The position numbers were made by a program, and so were the translations under genes. Shown in pieces: positions 24,741-39,770 of a stretch of DNA of 64,000 nt (positions are counted from its first letter, which is position 1; the number at the start of each line of letters is the position of its first letter). The notes below the pieces were generated by a model. The model did no database searches. It was not told the origin of the DNA and saw nothing but the letters and a program-made list of their open reading frames with translations. Source of the stretch: Echiichthys vipera (Eukaryota > Chordata > Actinopteri > Perciformes > Trachinidae); the NCBI GenBank assembly GCA_963691815.1, contig OY829657.1, positions 11,543,051-11,607,050 on the forward strand. Direction: 5' to 3'.

Positions 24741-27700
24741 ACAGCGGGTGCCGAGCTGTCGAGAGCTTTGCAACAAATGACAGAAGGCCCACAAAATAAA
24801 ACAAAATACTATTGACTCAATTTATACAAAATCCATCCACAAATACAAACAAAACAGTTTTAAAATGAAAATGAAAGAAATTGCAAATTATTTCCGACAA
24901 CACAGACACCTAAATCTAAAATATGAATATCATATAATTCAGAAATTGTTTTTAGGGTCCAAATCGAGCGTCCCAAGCATTTGTTTCTTATAATTCCGAA
25001 TTTATTTGCTGGCACTGCTCCGACCATAAATTTGGTTTAAGCGTTCACACCCTTCACAGCTGAAGCTGTTACATGATTGTGACTGTGTCACACAAACTAG
25101 AAAAACGTGGCCTTTATTAGCCCTGGTTTGTCTTTAATTACGGCTGCAAGGGTTATTTCTGAATCTGTGAATTTATGTGATTTTTGTAATTAACGTTGAA
25201 GCCAAGTCATAGAAGTCCGAATGAGTTAGATAAATAAGCAGTTAACACGCAGCCTCATATCTAACCCCAAAAAACACATCGATGTTTAAAAATGATTATT
25301 TTAATATTAATATAATCCGGGTGATTTTTATTATGTGTTATTATGTGCGTTGTTGCATGTACAAATAAAGAAGTGACCCAGTAGGCGTTAACAATCACTC
25401 AAGCGAAACCTACAAATAAATAAATAAATGCATTTTAAATTAATTACAGTGTCGTTTGGAAAACAGCGCGACGAAGTAATGAACATTATTATGATACACT
25501 ATATTAATGCTGAAATATAACTTTCCCTAAAATTCTTCTAAAAGCCGATCAGATTATTTCAAAGCTAAAGCTATAATGCGAGTTTTTATTATATTTTTTT
25601 CAAAGCTTAGTGCCTTTTTTCTACCGTGCAAAAAGTAAATATTTCCCGTCCAAGCGCCACCTCTGAGGCTCGTCTGCAGCCTCTCCGCAGAGACTCAGCT
25701 CTGCTCGGCTGTGACACAGTTGGAGCAGGTCACCGCCGAGATTAGAGCCCGTCGTTAACGCCTGTGCGGATACACCAAATGCTGATTTAATGAGCTTGCA
25801 TTGGGTGTTTGTCCCAGAATACCTGGTGTGCATGTTAGTAACGCCACAGCCGATAATCCCTGTGTTTCCCCCTTAACACGTGGCTTTGGGGACAGCCTAT
25901 ACCTACATCCACAAAGGCGCTTGTGAAGATTTGCGCATCATTTCTTCTTCTTCTTTTTTTATTTCGGTTAGATTGAACAGGTCGAAGCCTATAAGGCCCG
26001 TATCCAGCCACATTACCAGATGTAATTGAGAGAAGTTTAAGTAGAGGCCGGGAAACCGAGGAGTTAATAGCGGTGACCCTCTTGCTGTGCCTCTGTCGCT
26101 CATCATTTATCAGGCTTAAGGGGCTTAAACAGGCAGCACAGACCCACCTTTTATTACATATCAAACCCTCTCTCCCTTATCTACATTATAGGAAATACAT
26201 GCATCGTTGCCTGTTATGCGGATTTGGAAATAGAAACATGTCCAATAAAGTCGCCCTCCTCTGCTGATCAGAGGAAATATGGCTTTAGGCTTCTGCAGAG
26301 ACAACCCCAGCGGTTTAAGCCTTTATTAAATTGTCTTAATTCCCCCACTCCACTTTGAAACGAGTATAAATTCCACTAGTGTATTGTTTGTCCGGTGCGG
26401 GAGCGGAGGGGCTAATGTTTTCATGGTTCCAGTATGATTAGGAAGCGAATAAAAGTGTTATAATACGCTGCCTCCGAGTGCAAACTGTTAAAACATGTCC
26501 AGATCCGAAATAGGTCTAATGCATGCAGCGTAGAAAGTCGGGAGCGCGTCAGAGACATTTAAGTGCGGCTGTAAAGAAAGCACATTTGCATATCGTATCC
26601 CAACTTACGCCGAAGACATCAGGCGAACACTATCGACGCAAACGGACGCTGCTTTATTCATGTAATTCATTAAAATGTGAGAAAAAAGCCTGTGTGAAAA
26701 GTTAGGATATATTTAGCCTGTCCTCTGTCACGAGTGTCATCCTCCTTTATTTATAGCCCAAATTAATTACATGTCCTTTACAGGGAGGCCATAAAACCAG
26801 CTGCTTGTTTTTGTGATTTAACAAAAAAAGGCTTTTATAGATGAGTGTTTCAATGTTAAAATGCATTTTTATTTAATATTTGCGTACAAGAGATATATAT
26901 ATATTGTATTTTCTTTAAGAAATGCTGCCAATGTGTTTCAGTTCAACTTCAGGGCCAAGCCTAAAGTTGTCTCCTGGATCCTCCAAGGAGAGCTCAGTCA
27001 GTCAGCCTGAACGCAGCTGCATTCACATGTGAGTGACTGATTTTGATATTCTAGTCACACAACAGAGTAAACACTGCTCTCCTATTCAATAAACATCACT
27101 GACAAGGCTCCATATCCAGCTATTTGAAATACCAAAGTATCTGCGTTTTTTTTACATTTGTAAATGAAAGAAAATCAGTTTCATTTTGGTTTAAACATAA
27201 TATTTAGAATATATTTTTTATCTACATGTTGTAAGAAGTGCTACTTTGTTTCCCGAAGACTGATTGTAAATGTTGTAATTTCCTGATGCTTTCATGTAAT
27301 GACATTAAACATTTTAAAACTGTCTTTTGGTTTGCTCGTCTTTTTTTCAAGACGTGTGCAGATGTGAAACACAACACACAAGCTCAGTGAGAGAAGTAAA
27401 AGGATACACAGAATCATGTCTCTCTCACACCCCACAGAGACTATAAGCTAATCAAATGACTGAACCCCAGAGACAAAAAAACTATTCATTTGAGTTATAA
27501 TAAACTTGCACTTAGTGTGTCTTGTCTCTTGTTAATGCATTTATGTAGTCACCCCTCCATGTCTGACCTCCCTTCACAGCATGGGACAGTTCCCAGCAGC
27601 AGCCCTAGCAGTTTAAAAACACACACGACTTGCTTAACACAACACACTCTTACTCATGACTCTGCTTGTTTGAAACAATGCAGGTAAACAAATGCAGATG

Positions 27701-30700
27701 GTTTTGTTTGTGTTTGTTTTTGTCCCCCTGCTTTTTTTTTCCTTCCTGTTTACGTGTCCCCATTTCCATCTCCTCTCCGATACCCACAGCCCGGCTCTCC
27801 CCTCCCTCTGCTCTGGTTCTGCAGGAGTTCACATGATCAAGCAAGGTACCCAGGTAATTACCTGGCATTGTCAAATAAAGCGACCACTGATTCAAATGAG
27901 GAGTGAAATATCAAAGACCGGCATTGCCTTTGCAGCCACTACTTATCCACACAGGAGACAGAGAGGAGATCTGAGAGCTCGGGGACCTGCAGAGAGGCAA
28001 CAACAACACTCAGCCTTCCCTTCCTAGATAAATATCACCAATGGAAGCAACAGAGCCAAACATGCCCAGGTTCACTTGTAACAGCACATTTATTTGTATT
28101 ACATATCCTACTCGTCCGTTATTAGCTCGTGGTATCCTTTATAGTGGCCGCAGTGCAACTTTAACAAGAGGGATGTTGCAATAATCCTGGACCTTCCAGA
28201 TGTGAGTCGATCTCAAACTTCAGAGGTTGGAAATCTGAAAGTTGTCACAAGCAGAGCATTTCAAAACTTCAGTTACAGCATTTGTTCTATATTTCTGGAT
28301 CATATATAAAGGGAGGAATAAAGAGAAGCTGGTCGCCAAGATTAGAATTGAACAGCACGTTCATTTCTGGCACTGTAAAAGTCCAAAGTCCTCAGCGTAA
28401 TTACCTCAGATAACCGCAGCAATCATTCATAATTTGCGAACGTTTGTATTTTGTTTTCCTCTTGCTGAAAGTGGCACTGCCTCAAATAAACTCTTTAAAT
28501 CAGTGTGCACCCCTTTCCTGCCACTTCTTTTATAACATAATCTAATATACTAGGTAATTTCTTCTGCTGATGCTTCGATTCGAGCAGGGCTGACAACAAG
28601 ACCTTTGACACTCTGACACCGTAAGTGGAAGGTGATCTCAATGAGCAATGTCATCGCTCTGGAAACAACCTCTACGAAAGCTCATTTCTGCTCCCTTCAC
28701 GTTCAAACCAGACAAGCGGCGTCCTGGGATTTCAGTTGAACACAGAGAGAGTACCTGTAATTTGACTTGCCACGTCTAAATGGAAGTTGAATAGGTTACA
28801 TTGTGCAACAACAAATAAAATGCTCGGAATGCTTTAGTGACTGTTTTTCATGGTTGGAGGCGAAATAGGGTCGGTGACGATGTTTGAGTGTTTAATGCTA
28901 TAAACACACAGACTTCCCTCCCTCTGGCATATGGAAGGTTCCCAGGGACACTTTGCATGTAAATATTCAAAGGCTGATGGGATGGGCTATTAATTATTAA
29001 GCACAGTAAAGAAGTGTAATACTTCGGCATTTAACACATGAATCTTATTTTTTTATTTGCTGCACCTGAGGATGAACATCTCGAGGAGATATTTTTCACA
29101 AAATGGTTCTCGTTGTGAGGCTGAAAATATAGGGAAGTGCTTAAGAATGATGGCTTTCAAGAAATGGTAATAATTCCCAAATAGAACATGAGCAATGTGT
29201 GAGAATATGCATAATTAACATCTGAGCCAAAAGGCAAAGGAAGTTAAACCGAGCACGGCAGAGCAATAAATACGTTTGTCTTTTTAAGTGCAGTTTTTTA
29301 GCTCTATCAAAAGTAGTGGCATGGCTGCTGTAAATTTTTAATTTTTTCTTTTATTTCTCATATTCTAAGAGGGAGTTTGAGCACTTCCCGTGTAACTTTT
29401 CCAGGTGAACTATATCAACACCCGTTCCTGCAGCTGTGCCTCATGACAGACTGTCACAGCGTGATGGAGCTCGAGTGGGGCCACCAGAGAGAGGTGCTTA
29501 GAGGTCCATACCTGAGCTTCACACTCAACACATCTGACAACTGAGGAGAGAAGTGGACCTACATGACTGTGAAGTTAGATAAGGGGAGGTAAAGCGAATA
29601 GGGAAAGAAAGCGTAATTCTATACTTGTAGTTCAGTATAGCCACTGACAGTGCTGCACTGGAGAGGATTTCTGTTTGAAGACTTAGCTTTTGCTTTGAGG
29701 AAAACACAAGCCCTATTTCCATTCCATTGTCAAACTCATTTTGAGGGCACTTTATGTGAAATGTAAATTAGGCATGTTGTGAATAAACTAGTCTACAGCG
29801 TCATTTCATCAGAAGTTGGCCCTATTCTGCTATGCAGAGTATGAGAAGTAGAGGTTGCTAATTGGAAACAAAACTAGCTCAGTCATCTGACCCGTCTATG
29901 AGAGAAAAATGGGGAGAAGTCTTCAGGAATTTGGTTTCAATTGAATTGTTCTTTCACGTCAGCTAGTATTAGCCATGTTTCATATTGTCTGGAGACAAAG
30001 ACACTGTGGGAATATCTGAGAAGATGCAGACAAGGGAAACAGCTGATCAGCCACGTGAGTTAAATGTTTGCTACGTCTAAACTTATTCGGTAAAGGCGTT
30101 CCCATTCCCCATTTAGCGCATCAACTCTTTTGGAAGGCAAAAAAACACCTGAAGCCAAGCATTTTTACACAATTGAGGAAATTTTATTAAATTTTGCAGT
30201 TTCCATAGAGCTTTTTCTTATGTAACACCCTTAATGTGCATAAACATATTCAAATGGTAACACAGGCTACATCCATGTTCATTTCCTTCAATAATTACTG
30301 CATCTTTCCGTCCGAAGCTGCATGCATCTCTGAAAGTTCAAGATATGAAACAGAACGGGCTTTTCAATTATAAGCAGAAGAGAAAATGACCCAGATACGA
30401 TCAGGTCTTTGAGAGTTCACATCCTATTGTGCCAGTGACAGAAATGAACCAGTGATCTACATCATCTGTGTTGACACAAGTCAAAATCAAAAAGGACATT
30501 GCCATTCCGTAAGATCCCTGCAATTCAATCCAATTCATTTGTACCCTGAAACAAACCCCAGTATCCTGGAATGAGTGGAATTGAATTAACAATTTCCCCA
30601 GCTGATTTGGTCTTTTAAAACCCTCATTACACAGAAGCATTGTATATATTATCGAATCCCTTAGAGGAATATGGAACGAGGAGTCTACACTCATCCTATC

Positions 30701-33384
30701 ATCACCTAGTTGTAATATTATAATCAATTAGCATGGATGAACTAATTGTCCAATCTCTCACTTGATAATTAACCCAGGAAATATAAATGGGACAAACTAA
30801 TGCAACGTTTTTTTTAAATAAAAAAGAAAAGCGGATGCACAAATTGAGCTCATGCTTTAGTTAACATGGTTGGTTTCTTCGGCGGGTCGTCAATATGTAT
30901 GAGCTACATCAAAGCGTAGAGATAGAAATGAGGCCCACACAAAAGCGGAACACATTTCAGATCCAGAATATGCAAATGTGTTGGTTTTTGTTGAACTCTG
31001 GTGTTTGCATAACATCAGTTGACATAGTCTATGGGAGCTTTTCTGTGCCACTTGTGTACAGACTCCAAAACACACTGTCCTTTGGGATATTTTATTTTAA
31101 AAGGCACACTCGGAGCTCTGCATAAATGCACTGAATATCAATGCCTCCGGAAACACAGTTCTGATTTCCAAATCACCCGCAGCCTAAATGTGTCTGGAAT
31201 TACATAATATTTCTGTGTGAGTAGGGCGTGTTTAATGAGAGTTAATCATTATCACTCAGTCACGTGAATGTCATACTCCGTGTCATGTATGTCACACTGC
31301 AGATTACAATTTGGCCAGACAAAAGGGTGTCAAAACTTCCACCAAACCTGTTCTCTGTGACTCCAGACAACAATTGAATGCTGAATGAGACACTCCAGGA
31401 AAATCAGTGAGATGTTTGCTTGTGTAACGACACACTCAAGTTTCCAGGGAGTGGCCCTGGACTGACATACAGAATGATTCCCAAACAGAAACCGGCGAAC
31501 AATAAGCCTACTGTAAAGTGTTGACTGAATGTCTTTTAATATAAATGTAAGTACACAAATATTTAACCGGCTTTTAAAATACAGCCATATGAAGAGACTT
31601 TTTTTTATTGCAAAGACAACATTGTGTGTTAAAAATAAATGTCACATTTATACAAGGCCAGATTTTGTTTATTGCATGAGCACTGGATAAAAAAGAAAAA
31701 AAAAATGCCCCAAAATGGCAGCCAACTTTTTGTTTTCGCTCTTCGGTCCTTTGTTCAGGGTTGTTGTCAAATTTTAAATGTAATGCTATTTTTCACCTGA
31801 CTCCATCTGTAGAAAAGCTATCCTGCATTCGCCTTTAATATTCACTGGTTGTTAATTATTAAAGGTATGTATTTGAATTATAAATATACTAGTTATACAG
31901 AAGTAGGCAAAGCAGGCATATAGCCCGAGGCTAAATTCCTCCATTACCCATTATTTTCCAGTCTGCCGTCTCCATATGCCTGCCTCCTATTCCTATGTCA
32001 TCTCAAAAAATACTGCAGCATTCCTTTGTACTTACCTACCCCTCCCCACTTTGGCCACCCGAAAAAATCTCCCCCTCCATACATATGTGTGCTGCTTCCT
32101 TGAAGTAGGATGTCACACTTGTCTTAAATATAATGAATCACTATCTTCAAGGCATCCCTGGAACCCAAACACTCCCCACAGAAACCTGCCTAGTCCTCCC
32201 CCGTTTCTTGCCTTCCTGCATGTCACAAATCATCGGTTGTGGAGGGCTCTCCACTAAATCATTAACATTGTCAGAAATGACTGGGCCAAGAATGGGAAGA
32301 GCCCAGAGATGCAGCAGAGGCGTACGTACATATAATGGGAATATAGGATGGTAAACAAAGAGAGGCAGCCTCATACCTGCTCTTCCCTCTTCCTCACCGT
32401 TCCCCCTTTGGTTCATTCTTATTCCTTTCCTCTTCCGTGGGATTTCTGAACAACAAGAAAGAAGTACAGTGTGAGGAAAAGTAAAGAAACTGCCAAAGAA
32501 GTTTAAAAACTCACAAGAACTCTTACCCTCTATTCTCTAAACTGCTGTGGAGTGTTTCCTCTTTCCTTGGAGTGTTTTTTCTCCTTTGTTGTAAACACAC
32601 CTGTAAAGGGCCGTGCTGTGCAATATATGAGATGACGGTATTTACGGGTCCACTGGTGAGAGGATAATCAAAAATACGACTTCTTTTCCTCATTCGGGTT
32701 GTCTAAAACTGTGGTGTCTTTGTTGTCCCAGAATGTTAATTCTCCTGTCAACCAGCATTACAGTTTGTTCCTTATATGTGACACGTCTTAAAGTGCAAGC
32801 TCCTCATGCGATGCTACTTATCAGGCGATTTCCATTTAATGCTATAGCCACACTTATATCTTACGCATACACTCCTACCTATGCTATCATCCATCAAAAG
32901 GATTACTAATTTTCCCTCAATTTCCGTTGCTCTCCTAAGAATCTAAAGGATGATTGATAATAGATGAAGGGAAAGCACAGTGGTACTGTTTTTAACCTTG
33001 CTCAAGTCATTAATCCGCTTTATACCCATGAAGGTAGTAAAGGAGACAATGAATTAGTCATTAAAGCACAGGTCAGTTTATTAGAATTCCTGATTGAACT
33101 GTAAAACGACTTCTCCCGGGCTGCCCAGGCGGACGAGGAATCTGCAAAAGCAAGGAGAAAAAAGGAGCTGAGGGAAGCAGACAGAGGAATTCCTGCACGA
33201 GTGCATTTTTTCATGAAGAAAGTGACAGAGGGGTGTATCGGTAGCCATCGTTCACCTGACAAAAAAAAGGCCTAATTAGCGCACGCCGTGTATCCCTACA
33301 CAGTCAGAGAAGAATGACATGCCAAGGATCATTTTGAAAATGATCAAAGTACAGAAACGACGCTGGCATGACGGAGAAGGAGAG

Positions 33385-33388
33385 TACA

Positions 33389-33436
<48 letters not shown>

Positions 33437-33448
33437 CACACACACACA
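33385..33448 (+). repeat. (CA)n microsatellite
   Basis: CA tract with A insertions at about 33391 and 33421. Confidence 0.94.
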
Positions 33449-35246
33449 TGAATACACAAAACCTGTAGTGACCATTTATTTGGTTGAACTTGCTCCATGT
33501 CTCTGTTAGTATGTAATGTTGCTGATGTGAGTGCTGGCTTATGTTTGTCACCATTTATTAAGTCATGCGGTTGTTGGCTCTACTCCACAGGGAAAGTTCA
33601 GACGGCCTCGGATGTTTGCTGCCCCCTAAAACAAAGTAATGATCTAATGACTGGTGGTGGTGGTGGAGGGAGGGGGTCATGCCAGGACCCAGCTGAGAGG
33701 ATGTAATGGATAGGATCAAACCAAAACACGGCACAAAGTTGGCACTGTTAAACAATGGATTTAGTCAAAGTTCTGCTACTGCGGGAACATAACTTCTAAG
33801 ATTTCCTGTCAGGAAGTGTCAAAATAAATTGGGATGTAATACGAAATAATGATCAAGAACTTTTGTATTTTTTAAATCCTTATCCAGTACTGCCAGAGGA
33901 TTATCACAGGAGCACTGTTAACTTTAATATTCTGAAATTACTTGGCATACGCAAGAGTTACTTTTAAGAGTTGTAGCTTGTAAACACCATCTTCCACTCG
34001 CAATAGCCTGGATAAACACACATCCCAGTTATGAGGAGCCTGAGTATGACAGCTGAGATATGCCATTATTGGCCAGCATTCTCAGGCATGTAAACATCTT
34101 ACTCCATTAAACTGTGAAATGTGGCCTGTGTAAACTCTGTTTCCATAGCAGCAAATAGAATATTGTTTATTTATGTAAACAAGGGTGTTTGGGAATGGTA
34201 CAGAAAGATCAATACAAACAGCCTGTCCTAAATATGACCAACGTACATATGATTACCATGCATCCCTTGCAGCATGTAAGATGGCTTTTAAATTTAGTTA
34301 AAAAACATTTATTTGATGCCCTGCTTGAATTGTGAGCTGCGAGATTGTTTTGAAACCAATCACAGCCCCAAGGGCTTTCAAGAGCTGATTGCACGATGTC
34401 ATGCTAACTGGGAAGGCCACTTATCACAATGGCAGACTTCAGAGGAGCTGGCAGGGCAGTGGGACTCTCCTGTTAATGTTTTGTCTATGGCACAAGAATT
34501 GAACCGAGTCCATTTTAAGAACGCTTGAAACAGCCACACCAGGTGCAAACGGCCCTGACTTACACTGTGGTGATTTCTTGTTTACAGTCATGTCTACAGA
34601 CTGTCATCCCAGTCTGTCTTACTCCCTAACTAAATGGAACTTTCATTTCCTGGTTTGTAAATGAGTCTCTCCCTCTGCTTTTGTTTGATATTTATTTATT
34701 CAGTTTATGTGACAGGAACAATGCACATTAATCAACATCTCAGCTTTCACATCACTGTAAATGTGTCAGACCCCCTCTCTCCCCCTATCCTCCCTCCTTC
34801 CCTCCTCTCACTCATGCTCTCCTCTCTTTCCCTCACGGTGTAGTAGCCTCAGCGTAACTCCAATCAGCAAATCAGCACCGTAACTCTAATGAGTGAAATT
34901 GCTTATGAGGGGAATCTGTTTCCGATGGCGGGCCGGATGATTAATGTACACTGACAACATGTCTTTCCTCGAGGAGCTTTGCGCGGCTATGGCAGCTGTG
35001 TGACGCCACCTCCTCAAAGATGGCCTCCTCTTGCTCTGAGAGTCTGACATTCCACAGGGACAGGGATAAACTGGAGATGCTGGTGAGGATTTCACCGCAA
35101 CTCGACACTTTATACGACCATCGTGGCAATATCTTATCCTTTCTTTACGTTCCTTAAAGTTGTGATACGCCAGCATGGATCACATATAAGTTGCTGTATA
35201 GGTCGGGCTGTTGTTACAAGATAAAACTATCGTACCTGCAGCCTGA

Positions 35247-35636
35247 TTGTGGAGTCTAGTACATCCCAAGGACAGAACACCACACACCCACAAAAGCAAT
35301 CTGGTTTATGCTGTCCAATGCAACGAGAAATGCAAAGATCTCTACATTCGAGAAACTCAACAACCACTGCATAAACGCATGGACCAACACAGGAGAGCTA
35401 ACTCCTCAGGCCTGGACTCTGCTGTCGACTTACATCTCAAGGAGAAAGCCCACTCCTTTGATGACAACAATGTCCACATCCTGGACAGAGAGGACAGATG
35501 GTTTGAAAGAGGAGTAAAAGAAGCCATCTTTGTAAAAGTAGAGAAACCATCGCTGAACAGAGGAGGAGGTCTGAGACACCACTTATCTCCAACAAGTCAA
35601 TCACGAAATGCAATCCAAAAAGAAGGAGCCCATTGA
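35247..35636 (+). mobile_element. Penelope-like element remnant with GIY-YIG endonuclease domain
   Basis: A 129-residue open frame matches the C-terminal GIY-YIG endonuclease of fish Penelope-like retroelements, by my recognition of the family. Landmarks are NLVYAVQC (the GIY strand region), a following CNEKC pair of cysteines, DLYIRET (the YIG strand), LHKRMDQHRRAN with the expected Arg and His, and HILDREDRWFERGVKEAIFV with RGGGLRHHLSP near the end. The YIG glycine is replaced by Arg. There is no reverse transcriptase upstream, so this is a truncated, presumably dead copy. In active elements the domain nicks target DNA for retrotransposition. Confidence 0.8.
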
Positions 35637-36540
35637 TGCTTTGTTTTATGTGTAAGGACTCTTATCATGCTACTGTGGAGGTTTGGTGTTTTTTTGAGCA
35701 ATATTAGTGGTTAAAAAAGCCGTTTTAATGCCTTCACCAAAATGCCCCGAGCTAATCAGTGTTAGCCACGTCTGGCTGTTAGCGACTCTCACGGATTTCT
35801 CCGTTAATAGTTGTAACACAAAACTGTCTTGATGGCTTATTTGATGTGTGTTAGTGCCAAAAAAGACCATGGGATGATTTTACATTATACATGATTACAC
35901 TTTAAGAATATAGTAAGCGCTTTATCGTTTCTGACAGGGATATGAAGCCGTTGTAGCTATGTATGCTCTCTTCCTTTAACAAAAACAGTAATTTTACCTC
36001 ACAGAACACAGTTGAGAGTCGCTGGTCTACCGCTGCCCTGATCGGTTAGTTTGTTTGTGTTATTGTCTTACTTGTGTATGGTGTTTTAAAGGGTAGTTCA
36101 TAATCACCGAAATCACTCTGATTCGCACCTCTGACTGTGACAGTGCACCTTTGGTTGCACCAAGCTGCATGACAAAATTTTCATGTGTTACGCTGGTCTC
36201 ACAGGGGACCATGAAAAAAGTGTCCCATCACACATCGTTTAGTATGAGGGATATCTGATAGCTGCAGGTCCCACCTCTGGCCTCAGCTGTTCAGCTGTTT
36301 CCATTTCATCATTGGTGTACATTTCACCACGCTCCTGTTAATGCTGAGAGATTGCTCACAACTACCGGGCATTTATTTATGTCTTATTAATGGTACATGA
36401 AATTAGCTGTTGTTTGGACAATTGTTTTAAACAAGTAAGATGATTACACGATCACATCCGTCTACTAACTGCATTGGGTCTATACTTGAAAATATACATA
36501 ACAGCCATGTATCCTCTGCAATAAAAGTGTCTTGGATTTG
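35637..36540. other. Sequence after the Penelope-like fragment, possibly repeat-derived
   Basis: The stretch has the patchy composition and GTTAGC-type segments common in fish transposon interiors, but I cannot assign a family or ends. No coding potential is seen. Confidence 0.25.
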
Positions 36541-38593
36541 TGTGAGTCTCTTCATGTTGTAACTAGTGTGTCTTGGCCTATAGCATGTGATGACTCTAGA
36601 TTAATAAGGGTCTATTCATCTCCATACTTCACACCTCAAGAGAATTTCTTATCTACCATAACCATTCTGTAAATTACATTACACAGACTGTGAAACCCTT
36701 ATCCTTGGTTTGTAAGGCTCTAATGTAACATGCACCATTATCAAAGAATTTCTACCTAACGACCCAACTAACCCGAACACTCCTTACCTCATTCCAAGCT
36801 TGCAGATGAGATGAGACCCCACTGAGCCAATGAGCTTCGACAAAACTGACTTGATTGCCAGGGCTTTAGCGTCAATGATCCTAGAATAACAAGGAGCATA
36901 TTGTACCATCAGCACAGCCAGGCCTGTTCCAGGTTAACAGGCTCTTAGATGCCTGGGCTCAATGATGGAGGTAATGACATTCTCATGATCCAGCAATACA
37001 GGTGAATAGGTAACCATATGGACATATGGAGACCACAGAGAGAGAGAAAAAACGTGGAGCAGAACAACTGGACATCTTATAAATTTAAATAAGGTGTAAA
37101 ATGACATTGTGATTAGAAATAATGGGGGAAATAATAATAATCCTACATCACAGTAAATGATGAAAGATTTTTCTATCATATTCTCTACATGCTTAATCTT
37201 TTTAAAAAGGTTACAGGGTGAAAGCACACAAGACTATAAAGTTAAACAAGAATTAAGACAGGATAATTACACGAGTGCCTAATTCTGAGAGATTAACAAC
37301 CAAAAAAATGCTTTAGCGTTGTGTCTATGAGGCACATGTACAGTATCAGCTTGCAAGCAAGTCATTATCACAGTGAGACCACTGACGCTGCTACGCATCC
37401 CTGTCAATATTTTGAGTGGAGCTGCAGTACTTTGCACAACTCTATATGAAGTCATTTGACACTCTTATCAAGCAAAGAAAATCAATTTCTTGTCATTTCC
37501 GCTGTAAAGACACCTCGTCAGCCTGTCCCCGCCAGATGCCACAGCACTGGCGAACGAGCTAAAGGAAAAAAACAACATTTTGATTATGAAGAGATGACTG
37601 ACATGAAAACAAAGAGCAGTCATAGTGCATTGTGCATTTGTTTTTAATTTTCCACAAGTTTTTAATCACAACACATGACATCTGTCACAGGGAGGCCTCT
37701 GATGTGAGCGGGATGGAAAAAGCACACGTGGCTCTATTTGCGGTGCATGCATAATAGTATGTTTACATATGGCTTCATGCATGTGTGCATACTGAACTGC
37801 TTGCACATGTATACTGTATGTGTACATAGATGTCTATAGGAATTATGTAGACTAGTTTATTAGGTAGGCCAAACTTAGTAATGCAGTAATGATTGAATAA
37901 ATCCTGTCTTTGTTTGCAGGCCATGAGAATTTTGGATTGCTTCTAATTATGCAGGTATAAATTACTGCTTTTACAGTCTGTTTACATTCAGTGCAATACT
38001 GTTTAAGCAAATTATATTGTTATTTAAGTTATATTTGTTTAGATTTTAGCCCTTTTTCTTGACTTGCACAATTTTTTTGTCTTAGATTCAGATTTTGCGT
38101 TTAATTGTGTGATTTTCTATTTATAGCTATGTCATGAGCATTGTTGGCGGTGCCTGAGGTCTAAGATTTTCATTGCCAACAACTTTCTTTCTTTCTCTCT
38201 CAACTTTTGAACATGTACAGCAACATATAAAGATACCACACAAATAATAAAAGTAATAATACAAAAAATGTATGATAAACCTTTACACAAACTAAATTAA
38301 TACATTTCTCATAAACAACACAAATTAAATCACACATGATCAAAAAGGAGTAGAAAGAAGTTTAACATACTTATATACTCAATATATACTAAACTTGACC
38401 AACATTAGGCCCTACCTCATTCTTGTACAACTGGAAAATACGTTTTTTTGGGAAATATTTTTAAACTTAAAACTATTTCTTCTTCGCTTGACTTCCTTAT
38501 CCAAACCATTCCCCACCCACCGACTGAAATACACTTACTCTTTATTATTGTACTTAGTAAAAACTTAAGTTTTCTTTAAATTCAGCTTCTGTT

Positions 38594-38632
38594 ATTGTTG
38601 TGCACGTGACAAATAAAGAACCTTGAACCTTC
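38594..38632 (+). repeat. Probable LINE 3'-end fragment
   Basis: The segment GTGACAAATAAAGAACCTTG followed by AACCTTCAAG resembles the 3' tail of fish L2/CR1-type LINEs, which end in a GACAAATAAAG-like stem and short TTGAA-type repeats. No LINE coding sequence is next to it. Confidence 0.4.
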
Positions 38633-39740
38633 AAGTTCAGTTTTGTTTGAAACTGTTTTAGTTTGCTGATATTCTTTGTCCACCCCATTAATATTAATTA
38701 GAATAGGCTAAATTGCAGGAACGCCTCTCTGTGTATTACAATATAAATCAACAGCACAAACTACATCCTCCAAAATGACCACACAGTTTAGTAAACACCT
38801 CCATAAAACAGTTTAAATAAAGCTGTGAAGGTTGGATTTATTGCAGGATTGTTGTGTTAGACTGTACTACTTTAAGCAAGGTGTACCTACTGTAAGAAAC
38901 TGGCAATTGCACGTACATGTACCTGATCGGCTCATTGTGATAGTAGAAAAGCAAGGTAACATTATCATTGCTTTACATATCTGCCTGTCTGCTACCACCA
39001 CTCATAAGTCCCTGTCGCTAACCGCCTTGGGAGTTCAGATAATGTTCCTTGGCTGGCAGAAGACAGGTTGATTGCTGTCAGGGACCGAAGCAGAATAAAT
39101 GACAGGGTTTCATTGGGGCGCCTCTAAGGCGCATTAGGGACCTCAGGATCCCAATCCCCAAACACGGGATGAAGAATCATTTTGTCACAAAGGCACAGGG
39201 TCGCCCATCACTGTCTAATGCATGCCTTGATTAATCGTAGAGATGGATCAACATTATGTCCTATTCAGGGAGATGTTTAATTGCCTCTGCTATCCCACTC
39301 ATCCATTGCCCTAATGATTGTGTGTCTGCTTCCCTGGACACATGGTTAGTCTGGTGGACTGTAGCTTAGCAGGACAGGACCCCCTTAAACATCATCACCA
39401 GCTGAGAGCTTACCCTCTCCAGACACCTTTACCTCCCCCTAACTGCGAATATGTGGATAAATGGAGCCGGTTTCATCGCCCGCAGCCCTGTGTTTATATT
39501 CACAGCAGAATGTCTGCGAGTGTTAATGTATGTAGATTTCATTTCTGATGAGTGATTATTTGACTGCTCATTTTGCCTGAGATTTATGGCACTCTCTCTA
39601 TCTCCTGACTGCAGTGCCACTCTTATCTTTAATAAAAGAGATGAGGACATTAATCAGGTTTTGTTGGCGGCCCTTACTAAGACATTAAATGTATTGTATG
39701 GGGTAAGTAAACACGCTTCACATCCTTCTCTCTCACAGTC

Positions 39741-39770
39741 AAGAGAGAGAGAGAGAGAGAGAGAGAGTGA
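39741..39770 (+). repeat. (GA)n microsatellite
   Basis: Pure GA tract of about 26 bases, followed by GTGAGGGAAGG. Confidence 0.92.

Noticed and set aside
25652..25669. Second CTCF-like sequence near 25.65 kb
   Set aside because: Too many mismatches to the core consensus to list as a site.
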